A stretch of DNA of 64,000 nucleotides from contig NC_016132.3 in assembly GCF_000005505.3 (NCBI RefSeq), positions 26,836,501-26,900,500 of the forward strand. Direction: 5' to 3'. Under the pieces are notes generated by a model that saw only the letters and a list, made by a program, of their open reading frames with translations, searched no databases and had not been told where the DNA came from. The position numbers and the translations under genes are program-made. This stretch comes from Brachypodium distachyon. Taxonomy: Eukaryota; Streptophyta; Magnoliopsida; Poales; Poaceae. Below, piece after piece: positions 61,433 to 64,000 of this stretch (the first letter of the stretch is position 1; the number at the start of each line of letters is the position of its first letter).

Positions 61433-64000
61433 TGAAGCGACCGCCCCCGTACACGGGTTCGATCTCTGTGCTTTAGTGCTAGTCCCTGGATCGACTCACT
61501 AGCATACACAATTTCAAGACGTAATATCATAGAACAAAGGTCTCAATATTACAACGTATCATCCAGAATTTAAAAGTACTTACAACTCGCATAACCCCAC
61601 GGGTTAGCTGGAAATAAAACAACTGTTTAGCAACGGAAAGCGAAAGATACAAGGGCTACATCAACACTATGGGGAGAGCGTGTTGGAATATAGGCCCGTA
61701 ACCCAAACAAGCAGAACGTACATCTTACTCATGGTCGGAGCTTTCTGCATCATTAAAAGATGCAGCCACTAGGGTCAATACATTGAATGTATTGGCAAGA
61801 TTCACTAGGAGTTATATCAGAACCTACCAAGTATATGCATAATGTGGTAAAGTGGGGTTCAAGACTATTTGCATAAAAGCTTAGTTGTTTAATCCTATCT
61901 TTTAATCAAATAGAATTTTATCACTATTGGACATGGGGTAAACACACCCATGCTCCTATTAAACTAAGGACATTGAGTAGACACATCAATGCTCCTAACC
62001 CAAGTTCAAACCATTCATTTTATTAAGAACTTAGAATGAGTGAGACTTTCCTTACAGCTCCATATCTAGTTGCTCAAATTGTCCATTGCCGGGGACACGG
62101 CTAAGTACTTAGTTTTGACGCTCTCGAGAGTTTGTACACATTCTCCACAAGAAACCGATGGGTTAATCCCTTACTGTCCTCAGGGTAGAGTAGCAACGGC
62201 ATCGATTACGAGATTTTCAGAGGTAATTCCCTAAACCACGAGAGAATCACGCTCCCCCTACACATTCTACCTCAATACAATTTCTCGGGTCTAGGTTCAT
62301 ACAACTTACTCTTGTCTCGCTAGAGCCCATATAGCATTGTGGTTGTACTGGAAGCTACTAAATAGGATACTAGTCCAGTCTCAGTTACCCTAGGTGGCAT
62401 TCCACATTTGCAACGCAGGCGCTCACATAGACACGGAGAGACGACTCATAGAGATGGACCCATAGAAATGGACCTGACGTCACATAACCTCAAAATCCTC
62501 AAAGCAGCCCACCCAGGACGGTTCATTTAGTTAATTGTTTTGCCTTAAACTAACAAAACATTTCATATCACCAAAGGCATAACAATATCATAATGTAGCC
62601 CACGATACTACCATAGCCTAGCATTTAATTACAAATGATGAAAATTTGGTAGCAAGGTAATGGCAAGGGTAAACTATACTACCTGGGATTGATAGCTAGC
62701 ATAGAGGTACGAGTAATATTCCTAATGCATCTAATAAAACAACTAGTGCATAGTAAAAATATTTGGAAATTGATCAAAGTGAACTTGCCTTGTCCAAGGT
62801 TGTGGTAGTTCTCGCACTCTTCGCAACAACAAGGTTCACAATCCACACAATCTAAAATAAAAGAAAGCATACACACAATAAACACAACATTCAATACAAA
62901 AACATGCTATGATGCATATGCCATGACGATGCACACATAGGTTACTTCTAAATGTAACAAGTTTAGTTTCTATTTTGAAAAGCCTCACAAAAGATTTGGA
63001 CAAATTACACTATAATAAAGAGGTAATTATTATGCGTGAAACAAAGATATACTTTAATTAAAAGCTTATATGATTTTTGCAAAACATAGAGCAAGATTAA
63101 ATTTGTATGGCAACATCATTTATAAAATAATTTCTCCTCTGGTCCAAATGGACAGAGAGCATACTTAAATAATTTTACAGCAGGCTAACATGCTCAAAAC
63201 TAATTTGAAATAATTCATTTGAAATTTAAACCATTTTCAATCATTCTGTAATTTGCTTCTGGCAAAGTTGTTCAAAATCTAAATTGGCCCTGTTGTGAGG
63301 ATTCCAGAAAGGTGCGGATCATAATTTTTGGACAAACGGTTTAAAAGTTATGATGGTTTGAATAATCGGGGGCTTTTCTGCAAAATTACAGTTTAATTCG
63401 GCCGAAAGAAAAAGATTAAATTTGCTTTGCCACGTGTCAAGATTTCATTGGACAGTACCGGTTCGGAATTAGGGTTTCACTGTGGCCTTTTGATTGAGAT
63501 CCAACGGTGGAGATTAGGGGGAGGGGCTCACCGGGCGGCGCAGCTGCCGGCTCGGGAGGAGAAGACGGCGGCGGCGGTGGGAGATGACGGCGTGGGGTCT
63601 TCGGGCGGTGGTTTGGCTCGGGGATGGGCGGGGCCGACGCGGCTCGAGGAGGCGGTTCCGGGCTTTGCTTGTGGGAGCTCGGGCGGCTCGAGCGCACGGA
63701 GACGGGCGACGGCGCGGCGGCGGACGGCAGCGAACACGTGCAGCTTCGCTGCGGCAGCCAAAAATCAAAAACAAACTGCGTCACGAGGTTCGCACGGAAG
63801 AGAGGAGTGAGGAGAGGAGGTTGGTGATGCGGGGACTTCACCGGAGCGGCGGCGGCAGAGACGAACTCCGGCGAGCAATTTCGGTGAGGTGAGAGCGAAA
63901 TCGGACGAGGGAGTTTGGCGAAAAGAGAGAGGAGGTCATGGGCTCCGATGTGACGCGCTCGATTTCGAAGATGGGGTCTTGGGTGCAGAGAAAACGAGTG
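61433..64000. repeat. Long LTR-like region running off the window
   Basis: It starts 'tgaagcgaccgcccccgtac' within the hairpin region. 61430-63400 is AT-rich noncoding DNA with a 'cggggacacggct' motif (62094) also seen in unit E. 63400-64000 is GC-rich with open frames on both strands but no domain. The layout resembles long LTRs of grass gypsy elements, and the far end is not in the window. Alternatively the GC-rich end could be a host 5' exon. Confidence 0.4.

Noticed and set aside
63427..63892. Plus- and minus-strand open frames near the window end as a host gene
   Set aside because: Several overlapping frames in a GC-rich segment, Ala/Arg-rich and without a domain, at the end of an LTR-like region. 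A real 5' exon cannot be excluded but is not supported.
1..64000. A prokaryote-like system such as CRISPR, an operon or a phage
   Set aside because: The window has grass retrotransposons, MITEs and intron-like structures throughout. No regularly spaced short repeats or ribosome-binding-site-linked gene clusters were seen.

Overview
The window is plant nuclear DNA from a grass (Poaceae). A Pooideae or Triticeae-like genome is most likely. The evidence is a recognisable BARE-1/WIS/Angela-type LTR fragment (7195-7809), Stowaway-type MITEs with 'CTCCCTCC' ends and TA duplications, and GC-rich Ty3/gypsy elements of the Tat lineage. Almost everything is transposable-element sequence, and nearly all of it is on the minus strand. 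No intact autonomous element, rRNA, tRNA or CRISPR was seen.

Layout. 1-7194 is a left-truncated Tat-lineage gypsy element (element C), fused to 7195-7809, a BARE-like LTR piece. 8560-22172 is an old L1-type LINE (LINE-1). It was split by a gypsy LTR complex (8929-19492, target duplication cccaa). That complex contains a long-LTR-like unit (E), which in turn contains a Ty1/copia element (D, 11637-18244). 22173-24394 and 53228 onward are flanking non-TE DNA with exon-like blocks in compatible reading phases. Between them lies a second nest: copia element F (24395-53222, duplication cctca), holding gypsy element A (26140-49910, duplication tcgtc), holding gypsy element B (34875-48395, duplication gcctg). 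55711-56720 is a 5'-truncated LINE (LINE-3) with a 16-bp duplication and an A tail. 57298-58139 is a plus-strand gypsy remnant in which one LTR has a polypurine tract on one side and a primer binding site on the other. 58793-61228 is a third LINE (LINE-2), followed by a hairpin-rich DNA-transposon-like terminus and a long LTR-like region that runs off the window.

How the genes work together. Elements A, B and C share one plan on the minus strand: 5' LTR, primer binding site, gag, CCHC knuckle, aspartic protease, reverse transcriptase, degenerate RNase H, second (archaeal-type) RNase H, integrase, then a tandem-repeat 3' noncoding region. Next comes an ORF of opposite polarity (Transposase_28-like, with introns in B and a coiled-coil C-terminus), then the polypurine tract and 3' LTR. 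All copies are decayed. Many premature stops are Gln-to-stop or Trp-to-stop changes, as expected for C-to-T decay of methylated DNA.

The most interesting items are the two nests with readable target duplications, the spliced antisense gene of the Tat elements, a possible host gene carrying a 29-kb nested intron insertion, a promoter-plus-first-exon-like island inside the copia F leader, and the PPT-LTR-PBS junction at 57.47-58.14 kb.
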